A stretch of DNA of 64,000 nucleotides. Source: Denitromonas halophila. Lineage in GTDB: Bacteria; Pseudomonadota; Gammaproteobacteria; Burkholderiales; Rhodocyclaceae. Below, in pieces: positions 26,481 through 34,837 of this stretch. The stretch spans positions 124,001 through 188,000 of the forward strand of contig NZ_VMNK01000018.1 in the NCBI RefSeq assembly GCF_007625155.1, given 5' to 3'. A program made the translations under genes and the position numbers. The notes below the pieces were generated by a model that worked only from the letters and a program-made list of their open reading frames with translations, searched no databases and was not told the origin of the DNA. Numbering within the stretch: position 1 is the stretch's first letter; the number at the start of each line of letters is the position of its first letter.

Positions 26481-27254
26481 TCACTCCGCTGGCCGCCAGC
26501 CCAATCCGCTCAGCGTGTCGGCGATCGGCTTGTACTCGCAACCGATCCAGCCCGTGTAGCCGAGCGCATCGATGTGCCGGAACAAAAAGGGAAAGTTGAT
26601 CTCGCCTGTGCCCGGCTCATGCCGCCCCGGCGTATCGGCCAGTTGCATGTGACCGATCATGGGCAGATAGCGCGACATTGTGTTGGCCAGCTCGCCCTCC
26701 ATGCGCTGCGCATGGTAGATGTCGTACTGGATGAACAGATTGTCGGCGCCAACCGCCGCGACGATCTGCGCGGCCTGCTCGGTGCGATTGAGAAAAAAAC
26801 CGGGGATGTCAAAGCTATTGATCGGCTCGATCAACAGCCTCAGCCCCGCCGCTTTCAAGGCGCTGGCAGCGAAGCGCAGGTTGTCGACAAAGGTCGTCAG
26901 CGCGCGCTCGGGGTCCACACCCTCGGGCGAAATCCCCGCCAGGCAGTTGAGCTGTGGGCAGCCCAGCGCCCGCGCGTACTCGACGCCGCGCCCCACGCCG
27001 TCCTGAAACTCCCCCACGCGCTCCGGATGACAGGCAATGCCCCGCTCGCCGGCGTCCCAGTCGCCCGGCGGCAGATTGTGCAGCGCCTGCACCAGCGTGT
27101 TGGCCTGCAGCGCCTCGGCCAGCTGTGCGGCAGGCCAGGCGTAGGGAAACAGGTACTCGACGCCTTCAAAGCCCGCATCCGCCGCGGCGGCAAAGCGATC
27201 GAGAAAGGCATGCTCGTTGAACAGCAGGGTCAGGTTGGCGGCAAACTTTGGCAT
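26481..27254 (-). CDS. hyi: Hydroxypyruvate isomerase family protein (Hyi/OtnI)
   Basis: 257 residues with a TIM-barrel xylose-isomerase-like fold. Seen are MPKFAANLTLLFNEHAFLDRF at the start, LLIEPINSFDIPGFFLN (metal ligand Glu), FIQYDIYHAQRMEGEL (Asp/His), GHMQLADTPGRHEPGTGE and IGCEYKP near the end. Family members interconvert hydroxypyruvate and tartronate semialdehyde, or 2-oxo-tetronates. In many genomes the gene lies with a tartronate semialdehyde reductase; here two such dehydrogenases are at 1712-3468, far away. It stands between nhaR and the RND adaptor as a probable single gene. Confidence 0.85.
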   Translation of the reverse strand: MPKFAANLTLLFNEHAFLDRFAAAADAGFEGVEYLFPYAWPAAQLAEALQANTLVQALHNLPPGDWDAGERGIACHPERVGEFQDGVGRGVEYARALGCPQLNCLAGISPEGVDPERALTTFVDNLRFAASALKAAGLRLLIEPINSFDIPGFFLNRTEQAAQIVAAVGADNLFIQYDIYHAQRMEGELANTMSRYLPMIGHMQLADTPGRHEPGTGEINFPFLFRHIDALGYTGWIGCEYKPIADTLSGLGWRPAE

Positions 27255-27323
27255 GGCGACGGTCCGGCGACACAGGCGATCGCCGCCAGCATAACCGCGG
27301 CGCCGGCCGCACGAAACCCGCGC

Positions 27324-28253
27324 TCAGCCACCCCGACGCTTTTTACGCACGGGGGCGATGGCCCCCGCCGGCTGGGTGGCGGCACTGATGGCCACAATCG
27401 CCGGATGGGTCAGCTTGCGCTCGGTGGTGATACCGTAGGTTTGTTCGGTCAGCCCCGGAATCTCGCCCACCGCCGCCACGCCGTACTGCGCCTGCACATC
27501 GGGCACCACCGCGCTCGGCGCACAAAAGAATCCTGCTCCCGCACCGCCAAAGGCCTTGAGCAGCGCGCTATCGTCAAACTCGCCCACAATTTGCGGACGC
27601 AAGCGCTCAGCCTCGAACCACTGCATCAGCGGCACGCGCACCGCCACGTCTTCGCCAGGCAGCAAGAACGGCGCCTCGTCCAGACAGCGCGGGAAGTCGC
27701 CGGCAAATTTGGCGAGCAGCGCCGACGTCGCCATCACCGTCAACCGACTCTCACCCAGCAAGTGGCTGTAGGCGCGCACGTTGTAACGCGCCGGCATGGG
27801 TCGGTCAGCAATCACCATGTCGAGGTGATGCACCGACAGCTCCGCCAACAGCGGCGCCAATCGCCCCTCGCGACACACCAGCCGCACCGGCGCATCCAGC
27901 GTCAGGGTCGGCGCCACCAGCCGGTAGGCCATCTGCTTGGGCACGGAGTCGGCAATACCGACCCGAAACGGCGGCGCCTGCGCAGCATGGGCATCGTGCA
28001 ACACATCGAGCAACTCATCGCCGAGCGCGAAGATCTCCTCCGCGTAACGCAGGATGCGCTGGCCCGCCTCGGTCACCACCAGGCGTCGCCCGGTACGTTG
28101 AAACAACGCCACCCCCAGCCGCTCTTCAAACGCCGTGATCTGACCGCTGATCGACTGCGGCGTCAGATGCAGCTGCTCACTGGCGCGGGCAATGCTGCCG
28201 GCCTTGGCGACCATCCAGAAGTAGCGCAAATGCTTGTAGTTGAGTGTAGCCAT
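27324..28253 (-). CDS. nhaR: LysR-family regulator NhaR
   Basis: 309 residues. The N-terminal winged helix-turn-helix (HLRYFWMVAKAGSIARASEQ, then LTPQSISGQITAFEERLG, about 8-65) has the LNYKHLRYFW signature of NhaR. The C-terminal substrate-binding domain runs from about 95 to 295. NhaR activates Na+/H+ antiporter genes in E. coli and is used in other bacteria for other targets. No nhaA is adjacent; the divergent neighbour is a YccA/Bax-inhibitor membrane protein, so the target here is unknown. The basic tail (VRKKRRGG) is unusual. Confidence 0.83.
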   Translation of the reverse strand: MATLNYKHLRYFWMVAKAGSIARASEQLHLTPQSISGQITAFEERLGVALFQRTGRRLVVTEAGQRILRYAEEIFALGDELLDVLHDAHAAQAPPFRVGIADSVPKQMAYRLVAPTLTLDAPVRLVCREGRLAPLLAELSVHHLDMVIADRPMPARYNVRAYSHLLGESRLTVMATSALLAKFAGDFPRCLDEAPFLLPGEDVAVRVPLMQWFEAERLRPQIVGEFDDSALLKAFGGAGAGFFCAPSAVVPDVQAQYGVAAVGEIPGLTEQTYGITTERKLTHPAIVAISAATQPAGAIAPVRKKRRGG

Positions 28254-28301
28254 GTCACCAACACCTCGGATTTTTCTAACAACGCATGAACTTTATTCGA
28301 T

Positions 28302-28330
28302 TTGTTCGTACCAAACACTACGACTACACT
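28302..28330 (+). promoter_or_regulatory. Candidate sigma-70 promoter of the YccA gene
   Basis: TTGTTC (28302-28307) and TACACT (28325-28330) are separated by 17 bp in an AT-richer part of the nhaR/yccA divergent region. It would give a leader of about 80 nt before the ATG at 28420. Matches to consensus are moderate, so this is tentative. Confidence 0.35.
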
Positions 28331-28419
28331 GCAACGCGTAGAAACGGCTTTTGAGCGAGGATTCGCTTCGGGCGACCCGCCAGCCGGCAACAAACATCAG
28401 AAACCATACGGAGCGCACC

Positions 28420-29097
28420 ATGAACCGCACTTCCCCCTTCCCCACCGACGTCGGTCGCGGCCAGCAAAGCTCGGTTCTGGCGACCAACAAGGTCATCCGC
28501 AACACCTACATGCTGCTGTCGGTCACGCTGCTGTTCTCGGCCCTGACTGCCGGCGTGTCGATGGCGCTGGCCCTGCCGCACCCGGGCATGATCATCACCC
28601 TGGTCGGCTACTTCGGCCTGCTGTTCCTGACCACCAAACTGCGCAACAGCGCCGGCGGCATCGTCGCCGTGTTCGCGCTGACCGGCTTCATGGGCTACAC
28701 CCTGGGTCCGATCATCAGCCACTACCTGAACATGCCCAACGGCACACAAACCGTCATGACCGCCATGGCCGCCACCGGCGCCATCTTCCTTGGTCTGTCG
28801 GGCTACGCACTGACCACCCGCAAGGACTTTTCCTTCATGGGCGGCTTCTTGATGGTGGGCATCCTCGTGGCCTTCCTGGCCGGCCTGGGCGCGATCTTCT
28901 TCAGCATCCCGGCCCTGTCGCTGACCGTCTCGGCCGCCTTCGTGCTGCTGATGTCCGGCCTCATCCTGTATGAGACCTCCAACATCATTCACGGCGGTGA
29001 AACCAACTACATCATGGCCACCGTCACGCTGTTCGTGTCGATCTTCAACCTCTTCACCAGCCTGTTGCACCTGCTGGGCTTCATGAACGACGACTGA
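28420..29097 (+). CDS. Bax inhibitor-1/YccA family membrane protein
   Basis: 225 residues from the ATG at 28420. Seven hydrophobic segments fill about residues 30-220, with the family features NKVIRNTYMLLSVTLLFSA at the start and LYETSNIIHGGETNYI near the end (the acidic pair region). YccA interacts with the FtsH protease in E. coli and related proteins act as pH-sensitive Ca2+ leak channels. It is transcribed divergently from nhaR and followed by two strong hairpins, so it is a single-gene unit. Confidence 0.9.
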   Translation: MNRTSPFPTDVGRGQQSSVLATNKVIRNTYMLLSVTLLFSALTAGVSMALALPHPGMIITLVGYFGLLFLTTKLRNSAGGIVAVFALTGFMGYTLGPIISHYLNMPNGTQTVMTAMAATGAIFLGLSGYALTTRKDFSFMGGFLMVGILVAFLAGLGAIFFSIPALSLTVSAAFVLLMSGLILYETSNIIHGGETNYIMATVTLFVSIFNLFTSLLHLLGFMNDD

Positions 29098-29101
29098 GGC
29101 C

Positions 29102-29122
29102 AGCCCCACCACCGGGGCTTTC
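29102..29122 (+). terminator. Intrinsic terminator after the YccA gene
   Basis: AGCCCC-ACCACC-GGGGCT followed by TTTC, starting 5 bases after the stop codon. The stem is short but GC-rich with a brief T run. Confidence 0.6.
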
Positions 29123-29130
29123 GCATCAAG

Positions 29131-29163
29131 CACATCGGGCAGCGCACTGCGCTGCCCGATGTG
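29131..29163. terminator. Long perfect hairpin, bidirectional terminator-like
   Basis: Fifteen-base arms (CACATCGGGCAGCGC at 29131-29145 and its exact complement at 29149-29163) enclose a 3 nt loop. There is no T tract. It follows the first terminator by 9 bp and insulates the YccA gene from the TonB-receptor operon. Confidence 0.6.
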
Positions 29164-29192
29164 CGTTCACCACAGGTCGCTGCATTACCACA

Positions 29193-29212
29193 GCGCTGCG
29201 ACACGTCGTCGC
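29193..29212. promoter_or_regulatory. Inverted motif shared by both TonB-receptor operons, copy 1
   Basis: GCGCTGCGACACGTCGTCGC contains the inverted repeat GCGAC-N5-GTCGC. It ends 64 bp upstream of the DUF2946 start. Eighteen of 20 bases match the copy at 34702-34721. No terminator function is likely, and the symmetry suggests a dimeric regulator. The regulator is not identified. Confidence 0.55.
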
Positions 29213-29276
29213 AATCGCCTATTTTGCAAGCAGGTTTTGCGCTTCACCTAAGCCGCAAGTGGTAGATTTCGCGGCC

Positions 29277-29660
29277 ATGAACTTCGCTATCCGCTGCGCT
29301 TGCTGGATCCGCTGGGTGCTCTGCCTGGCGGTATTGAGCAATGGCTTGATAAGCAGCCTGATGCCCCACTCAGGCATGGGCACGTCAGCAGCCATGTTCA
29401 TCGAAATCTGTACCGACCGCGGCATCGTCCAGGTCGCCGCGGACACCCCGGCCGACGCCCCCAGCGAAGCGCCGACACCGCACACCTCCTGCCCCTTCTG
29501 CCTGCACTCGACACAGTCGGACATTGCGCCGGGACCTCTCCCCTGGCTGGCGGCCATAGACACACAGGTGATGAGCCAAGCGCTTCCGCGCCAAACGCAT
29601 CGCGACACATCGTCCTACCAGGCGCGCCATCCAGTGCGCGCTCCGCCGGTCATATCCTGA
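29277..29660 (+). CDS. DUF2946-like small exported protein
   Basis: 127 residues from the ATG at 29277. A hydrophobic N-terminus (WIRWVLCLAVLSNGLIS) acts as signal or anchor. The central TPHTSCPFCLHSTQSD is the C-P-F-C block of DUF2946, and the C-terminal ARHPVRAPPVIS has the R-x-R-x-P-P ending frequent in the family. DUF2946 genes regularly lie next to TonB-dependent receptors and copper-handling genes. It is the first gene after the shared operator-like motif. Confidence 0.75.
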   Translation: MNFAIRCACWIRWVLCLAVLSNGLISSLMPHSGMGTSAAMFIEICTDRGIVQVAADTPADAPSEAPTPHTSCPFCLHSTQSDIAPGPLPWLAAIDTQVMSQALPRQTHRDTSSYQARHPVRAPPVIS

Positions 29661-29844
29661 TTTTTCGGTGCTGACAGCCCGGGCCCGGTACGCGAAACAC
29701 ACCGCGAACTGGTAATACAGACTCGCCCCAACGGCTTCCCGCACCGCCTAAACCCGCACCACAGCCACATTTCGCCGCCCCATGGTCAGCAACACGCCAT
29801 GCGGATACGCACGCCATTTCACATCTGAAAAGACGAGGTTTTCC

Positions 29845-31947
29845 ATGCATCATCCCTTCCGCCTTAACACGCTGGCAGCCGCCATAGCCCTGATGTCTCC
29901 CGGGGTCTGGGCCGACAACACGTCAAACGCGCCCATGATGGACGAGGTCAGCGTCACCGCAACCCGTGAGGAGCGCCCGACCGCAGACGTCCCTCAATCG
30001 ATCGCCGTGGTCGGCAAAGCCACGCTCGAACAAAAGAAGATGTTCAACATCAAAGAGGCACTGCAGGAAGTCCCAGGCGTGTTGATCGACAGCAAAAACG
30101 GGGGCTTTGATGCGCGGTTGATCATCCGTGGTGCGGGCCTCAAGGCCCCCTACGGCATCCGCGAAATCATGGTGCTGCGTGACGGTGTGCCGATGACCGA
30201 CCCCGACAGCTTTACCCGTCTGGACTTCATCGACACGCAGGACATCGAGCGCATCGAGATCGCCAAGGGGCCGGGCAACCTGTTCGCTGCGGGGAGCGCT
30301 GGCGGTGCAATCCAGATCATCTCCAAGTCCGTCTTCGACACCGGGGGCAACTCGGCGCGCATCGGCCTGGGCAACATGGGCACCCAGAACTACCACCTGC
30401 GGCATGGTGTGGTGGGCGAGAAACATGCCTTCGCCGTCACCGCCACGCACCGCACGATGGAAAACGACTGGCGCGCCTGGAACGAGTTCGACACCACCCA
30501 GGTGTCGCTCAAGCATGGCTGGATGCTCAATGATCAGGATGTGCTGGAGAGCGAGCTGTCCTACGCAGAGGCCAACATGCAGCTCCCCGGCGGCATGGAC
30601 GCCACCCAATTCAAAAGCTTCCGCGATACTGGCCGCCAAACCGGCACCTCCAGCGCCTGGGAGCACTCGGGACGGTATTCGAAAGTCTGGTTCTTCAACA
30701 GCCGCCTGGAGATCGAGCGCGGTGATGTCACGTTCAAGCCGCGCTTCTACTACAACACCTGGTATCACAACCACCCCGTCACCGGCATCATCAACGAGAC
30801 CGCCGAATGGGTCTCCAACATCGGTACCGACCTGGAAATGAACTGGCGCCACACCGGCGGCACGCTGGTCGGCGGCCTGACCGTGCGCAAGGAAAACATC
30901 CCCGATTCCCGCAAATACGAGTATCGCGATGTACGCACCTCCGGCACCGGGCGCATCCTCGCGACACTATCGGACGCAAAGGGCGATCTGGCCGAAATCG
31001 ACAAAGGCAGCAGTCTGCTGACCGCCCTGTATGCCCAGGAATCCTGGCGACCGGCCAAAGACTGGATTGTCGACGTCGGCTTACGCTATGACGTGATTCA
31101 TATCGAAGAGACTGCCAACGAGCTCCGGAGCTATAACTACAGCACCGGAAAATACGTCACCGGCAGCGGTATCCAGAAGACCGACAAGACCTTCCGGCTG
31201 CCCGCGCCTAAGCTCGCCATCAGCTACAAACTCACGCCGCAGCTGACCGCCTTCGGCGTGATTGCCCAAGCGGGACAGATACCCTCAACAGGTGAGATAT
31301 CCAGCAACCCGGATCTCCAGGCACCGGTGTCGCGCAACATCGAGTTCGGCCTGAAGGGGCGTAGCCAGGACTGGCAGTTTGATGCCAGCGTCTACTTCAC
31401 CAAAGTGAAAGACGAGATCGTTCAGATCAACACCGGTGGCACCACGGAATATGCCAACGCCGGCAAGACCGACAAGAAGGGTGCAGAGTTGTCCGCTAGC
31501 GTGCAGCTCGGCCATGGCTTCGAGTTTGGCGGCCACTACGCCTACTCGGACTACACCTACGACAGCTTCAGCGAGCCTGTGCGGGTCGGAATGACGACCA
31601 CCAACCAGGACCGAGCCGGCAACCAGCTGCCCTTTGTTCCGAAGCAGCAGTACGGCACCTTCATCGGCTGGAAGTCGCCCACCGGTTGGCGCGCCCGCCT
31701 GGCCGCCAACAGCTGGGGCGAGTATTACCTCGACAACGCAAATTCGGAAAAATACAGCGGCTGGAACTGGGTCATGAACCTGTCGGTGGGCTACGAAAAG
31801 GGCCAGCACGCCCTCATGCTCAACCTCGACAACCTGACCGATCGCCGCTACGCGGCAGAGGTCAAGAAAGACACCAGCGGCGTGATCACCTATACGGCGG
31901 CCGCCCCGCGTCAGGTCATGCTGACCTACCGCTACGCGTTCAAGTAA
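29845..31947 (+). CDS. TonB-dependent outer-membrane receptor, operon 1
   Basis: 700 residues from the ATG at 29845, which yields a good signal peptide ending at GVWADN. The TonB box is probably DEVSVTATR. A plug domain (about 45-165: RPTADVPQSIAVVGKATLEQ ... ERIEIAKGPGNLFAAGSAGG) is followed by a 22-strand barrel ending in LTYRYAFK, whose last residues fit the outer-membrane insertion signal. Such receptors import metal chelates or other scarce ligands with TonB energy. Neighbours (DUF2946, His-rich protein, polyferredoxin, DsbD-like protein) favour a metal substrate. Confidence 0.9.
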   Translation: MHHPFRLNTLAAAIALMSPGVWADNTSNAPMMDEVSVTATREERPTADVPQSIAVVGKATLEQKKMFNIKEALQEVPGVLIDSKNGGFDARLIIRGAGLKAPYGIREIMVLRDGVPMTDPDSFTRLDFIDTQDIERIEIAKGPGNLFAAGSAGGAIQIISKSVFDTGGNSARIGLGNMGTQNYHLRHGVVGEKHAFAVTATHRTMENDWRAWNEFDTTQVSLKHGWMLNDQDVLESELSYAEANMQLPGGMDATQFKSFRDTGRQTGTSSAWEHSGRYSKVWFFNSRLEIERGDVTFKPRFYYNTWYHNHPVTGIINETAEWVSNIGTDLEMNWRHTGGTLVGGLTVRKENIPDSRKYEYRDVRTSGTGRILATLSDAKGDLAEIDKGSSLLTALYAQESWRPAKDWIVDVGLRYDVIHIEETANELRSYNYSTGKYVTGSGIQKTDKTFRLPAPKLAISYKLTPQLTAFGVIAQAGQIPSTGEISSNPDLQAPVSRNIEFGLKGRSQDWQFDASVYFTKVKDEIVQINTGGTTEYANAGKTDKKGAELSASVQLGHGFEFGGHYAYSDYTYDSFSEPVRVGMTTTNQDRAGNQLPFVPKQQYGTFIGWKSPTGWRARLAANSWGEYYLDNANSEKYSGWNWVMNLSVGYEKGQHALMLNLDNLTDRRYAAEVKKDTSGVITYTAAAPRQVMLTYRYAFK

Positions 31948-31958
31948 GGAGACGCCCC

Positions 31959-32795
31959 ATGAAACGCTCGCTCTGCGCGCTGCTCCTGGGGTGTGCCAGC
32001 CTTGGCACCGCACAGGCGCAACACACGCACGCCGCCCCTCTGGCCCCCGAGGCCGCGCCCACCCCCTGGAGTCGCGCCCCCCTGCTGCTCGCCGCTCGCG
32101 GCGGCGGCCGGGGGGCGGCAAGCATTGTCGTCCAGAACATCAGCAGCCAGGCTGTCACGGTCTTCGCCCCCGGGGGAGATCCCGCGCGCCTCAAGCTTGA
32201 CTACCCCGCCGCCGCGGGGCGTACCGCTATCCAGCCCTCCGGCGCCACCATGGGCAACTACCACTGGGTCCAGGCGCGCGAGGAACGCGACACCACGGTG
32301 CGCGTGGCCTCCACCGTGTGGTACTTCAACAATCCCGGCGACGCGCCCACCCAACTGCTCACGCAGCCCAAGAGCGAACTGGAGATCGTCCCCACACCAT
32401 TGCCGCGCGAACACGGCCACTATCGCGAGAGCGAGCGCTGGCGCTTTCTCGTGCGCTGGCAAGGCAAGCCGCTCGCCGACCACCCCGTCACGATGGAAAC
32501 GGAGTTCGGGAGCCGGTCAACGCTCTTCACCAATGCACACGGCGTCGCGACCATCATTTTTCCACGTGATTTCGATCCTGAAAAAGCGCAGGCCGCCCAC
32601 GATCGTCCCAAAGCCGGCTTCGTGCTGAGCACGACGCATCACGCGGCCAACCGCCAGTTCATGACCGCTTTCAATCACACCTACTCACCCGAACCCGAGC
32701 GTAGCCGGAGCCTCGCTTGGGGCGCGGCGTTCAGCACCCTCGGCGCGCTCATCGCCTTCCCGCTACTGCGTCGCAAGGAGGCCACTCATGGCTAA
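31959..32795 (+). CDS. His-rich periplasmic protein, DUF4198-like, with C-terminal anchor
   Basis: 278 residues from the ATG at 31959, preceded by AAGGAGA. The signal peptide ends near GTAQAQ and the mature protein starts QHTHAAP. A beta-rich middle (GNYHWVQAREERDTTVRV, FLVRWQGKPLADHPVTMETE) resembles DUF4198, a family of periplasmic metal-binding proteins found with TonB receptors and nickel or other metal uptake. A single helix (AWGAAFSTLGALIAFPLLRR) near the C-terminus should anchor it. It overlaps the polyferredoxin gene by 8 bases. Confidence 0.65.
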   Translation: MKRSLCALLLGCASLGTAQAQHTHAAPLAPEAAPTPWSRAPLLLAARGGGRGAASIVVQNISSQAVTVFAPGGDPARLKLDYPAAAGRTAIQPSGATMGNYHWVQAREERDTTVRVASTVWYFNNPGDAPTQLLTQPKSELEIVPTPLPREHGHYRESERWRFLVRWQGKPLADHPVTMETEFGSRSTLFTNAHGVATIIFPRDFDPEKAQAAHDRPKAGFVLSTTHHAANRQFMTAFNHTYSPEPERSRSLAWGAAFSTLGALIAFPLLRRKEATHG

Positions 32796-33846
32796 GGCAC
32801 TCAACTCGTTGTTTCCGACGCTCTCGCGTGTCCGGCTAACGGTGCAACTGATCATGCTTTTCGTCACCGTCTGGGGCGCCAGCATCGTCGGCCACTACTC
32901 AGCCGAGAAGATCTCCGACGCCCTCCCCGCGCTGTCCTGTGCCTACGACATGGACAACGGTGGCTACTGCGTGCTGATCCCCTTGCAGCACCAGATGCAC
33001 CACCGTGTCGGCGAGGCCCTGGTCAAGGCGCAAGAAGTCGGCCTCAAGATCCTGCTGCCGCTGGTCATGACGATGCTGACCTTCCTCGCCTTTTTCTTCG
33101 TGCTGGGCAAGGCCTTCTGCGGCTGGGTCTGCCCACTGGGTACTTTGCAAGAAATCGTGCAGCGTGTCGGACGGCGCTTTGGCGTGGCACAGCACACACT
33201 GGGGCCCCAATCGGTAGGCAAGGTCCGTCCGGTCAAGTGGCTGATTTTGATCGGTCTGGTGTTCACCTTGCCGCTGCTGACCGGCATGGGCATCACACCG
33301 CACGCCTTTGGCAATCCTTACTGCGACATTTGCCCCTCGCGGATCGCCACAACCTTGCTGACCGGCGGCACCGAACAGTTCGCGCTCAACGCCGAAAGCG
33401 GCTGGCACTTTGCCATCGGCGCCTTCGCCAACACGCTGTTCGGTTTCGTACTCATCGGCGCACTGGCCATACGTCAGCCCTTCTGCCGCATCTGCCCCAT
33501 GCTGGCCATGAACGCGGCCTTCCGTTTCGTGTCGCTCGCGCGCCTGACCAAGCGTGCCCACGACAAGTGCGACAAATGCGGTATCTGCGCCAAAGCCTGC
33601 CCGATGGACATCCACGAGATCCACACCGAGCACGGTCGCAAGGCCTATCACGACGACTGCACCCTGTGCGGCCGCTGCGTCGAGTTCTGCCCGGACGACG
33701 ATATCATCGCGCTCAAGCTTGGCCCCATCCCGCTGTTCCGGTCGTCACGCGAGTATTACAAAACGCGGGTCAAGGGCGAATCGCCCGAAGGCGACGTCAA
33801 GCCGATCAAGCTTGTCCGCAAGCCCGCCCCGGACGCCTCGGCATGA
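32788..33846 (+). CDS. NapH/CcoG-like membrane polyferredoxin
   Basis: 352 residues with four to five membrane segments. Two [4Fe-4S] motifs lie near the C-terminus (Cys261/264/267/271 and Cys291/294/297/301). Further cysteine pairs are CGWVCP (111, 115), CDICP (179, 182) and CRICP (233, 236), as in NapH, NosR and CcoG, plus Cys51, Cys61 and an HQMHH cluster (68-72) in the first periplasmic loop. Relatives pass quinol electrons across the membrane; CcoG has been reported to be a cupric reductase. Here it is between a periplasmic metal-binding-like protein and a DsbD-like protein, so delivery of electrons to the periplasm is the likely role. Confidence 0.82.
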   Translation: MAKALNSLFPTLSRVRLTVQLIMLFVTVWGASIVGHYSAEKISDALPALSCAYDMDNGGYCVLIPLQHQMHHRVGEALVKAQEVGLKILLPLVMTMLTFLAFFFVLGKAFCGWVCPLGTLQEIVQRVGRRFGVAQHTLGPQSVGKVRPVKWLILIGLVFTLPLLTGMGITPHAFGNPYCDICPSRIATTLLTGGTEQFALNAESGWHFAIGAFANTLFGFVLIGALAIRQPFCRICPMLAMNAAFRFVSLARLTKRAHDKCDKCGICAKACPMDIHEIHTEHGRKAYHDDCTLCGRCVEFCPDDDIIALKLGPIPLFRSSREYYKTRVKGESPEGDVKPIKLVRKPAPDASA

Positions 33847-34562
33847 ACCCGCCGGAGCTGGCCGCGCTCTTCGCCCCGGACGGCCAGGTCGGCCTGCTCG
33901 GCGCCTTGCTGCTTGGACTGTCGATGGGGCTGACCGCCTGCACCATCACCTGCCTGCCCTTCATGGGCAGCTGGGTGCTGGGGCGCGCAGGTGGGCGCGG
34001 TGAGGCGCTGCGCCACACCGGCGCCTTTCTGATCGGCCGCATGCTCGCCTACGCCGCACTGGGCGCGCTCGCCGGCCAGCTCGGTAGCGTGCTGGTCGAG
34101 ATCCTCAAGAGCGACCTGGGCAACAAGGCCATCGGCCTGGCCAGTACGTTTGCCGGCCTGTGGCTGCTCGCCCCAATGCTGAAGGCGAAAACACCTGCCG
34201 CGGCATCCCGGCCAGTGGTGTTCCACCGCAAAGGCACAGCACCACAGCGCGGCTGCGGTACCGCACGCAGCGGGGCCGCATTGCCGCCCCTCTTGCTCGG
34301 CGCAGCCCTCAGCCTCACCCCCTGCGCCCCACTCGGCTGGCTACTCGGCGTCAGCGCCATGACGGGCAGCGCCACGGCCGGGCTGAGCCAGGGCTTGGCG
34401 TTCGGTCTGGGTGCCGCCGTCACACCGCTGCTGCTTGTCGTGCCGCTGTTCGGCAGCCTCGGCCAACGCCTCACCGATGAGCGTGACTGGCTCACCTTCT
34501 GGCTGCGGCTGGCCGCCGGGGGCGTGCTCATCTTCCTCGGCGCACGACGCTTTTTCGCATGA
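33843..34562 (+). CDS. DsbD/CcdA-like (TauE/SafE-annotated) membrane protein
   Basis: 239 residues with about six membrane segments. Cys33 and Cys37 (TACTITCLPF) lie in the first segment and Cys161 (LTPCAPLGW) in a later one, the cysteine pattern of the DsbD transmembrane domain (DsbD_2). These proteins move reducing equivalents from cytoplasmic thioredoxin to the periplasm; the clade is usually mis-named sulfite exporter. The ATG overlaps the polyferredoxin stop by four bases. It ends operon 1. Confidence 0.75.
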   Translation: MNPPELAALFAPDGQVGLLGALLLGLSMGLTACTITCLPFMGSWVLGRAGGRGEALRHTGAFLIGRMLAYAALGALAGQLGSVLVEILKSDLGNKAIGLASTFAGLWLLAPMLKAKTPAAASRPVVFHRKGTAPQRGCGTARSGAALPPLLLGAALSLTPCAPLGWLLGVSAMTGSATAGLSQGLAFGLGAAVTPLLLVVPLFGSLGQRLTDERDWLTFWLRLAAGGVLIFLGARRFFA

Positions 34563-34701
34563 AGACACCGCTGCGTCGAGCAGAGCGTTGGCCCCGTCCG
34601 CTCCACCAGGAGCAACCGACATCCCGAAAGCGCTCCGCCGCGCTGCGCGGAGCTTCCAACATCCATATCGGGCTGACCGATGTCCTGTTGGCGCACGCAC
34701 G

Positions 34702-34721
34702 GCGCTGCGACAGATCGTCGC
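34702..34721. promoter_or_regulatory. Inverted motif shared by both TonB-receptor operons, copy 2
   Basis: GCGCTGCGACAGATCGTCGC, 18 of 20 identical to 29193-29212 and again GCGAC-N5-GTCGC. It ends 116 bp upstream of the second receptor start. The two neighbouring units are therefore probably controlled together. Confidence 0.55.
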
Positions 34722-34775
34722 GACAGCGGGTTTTCGGGGAATAGATTCATACAATAAGTATCTTTATTTTTATTT

Positions 34776-34794
34776 GATGCATTCTTAATGTATC
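34776..34794. promoter_or_regulatory. Fur-box-like 19 bp inverted repeat
   Basis: GATGCATTCTTAATGTATC is an imperfect palindrome with matching halves GATxCATT/AATGxATC in an unusually AT-rich stretch (34740-34800) just upstream of the receptor gene. Length and half-site layout resemble a Fur box. Match to the canonical GATAATGATAATCATTATC is partial, so it could be another AT-rich operator or promoter element. Confidence 0.4.
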
Positions 34795-34837
34795 TTAAAA
34801 ACCACCTTCCCCGGCCCACCGTCAAGGACTCTCGAAG

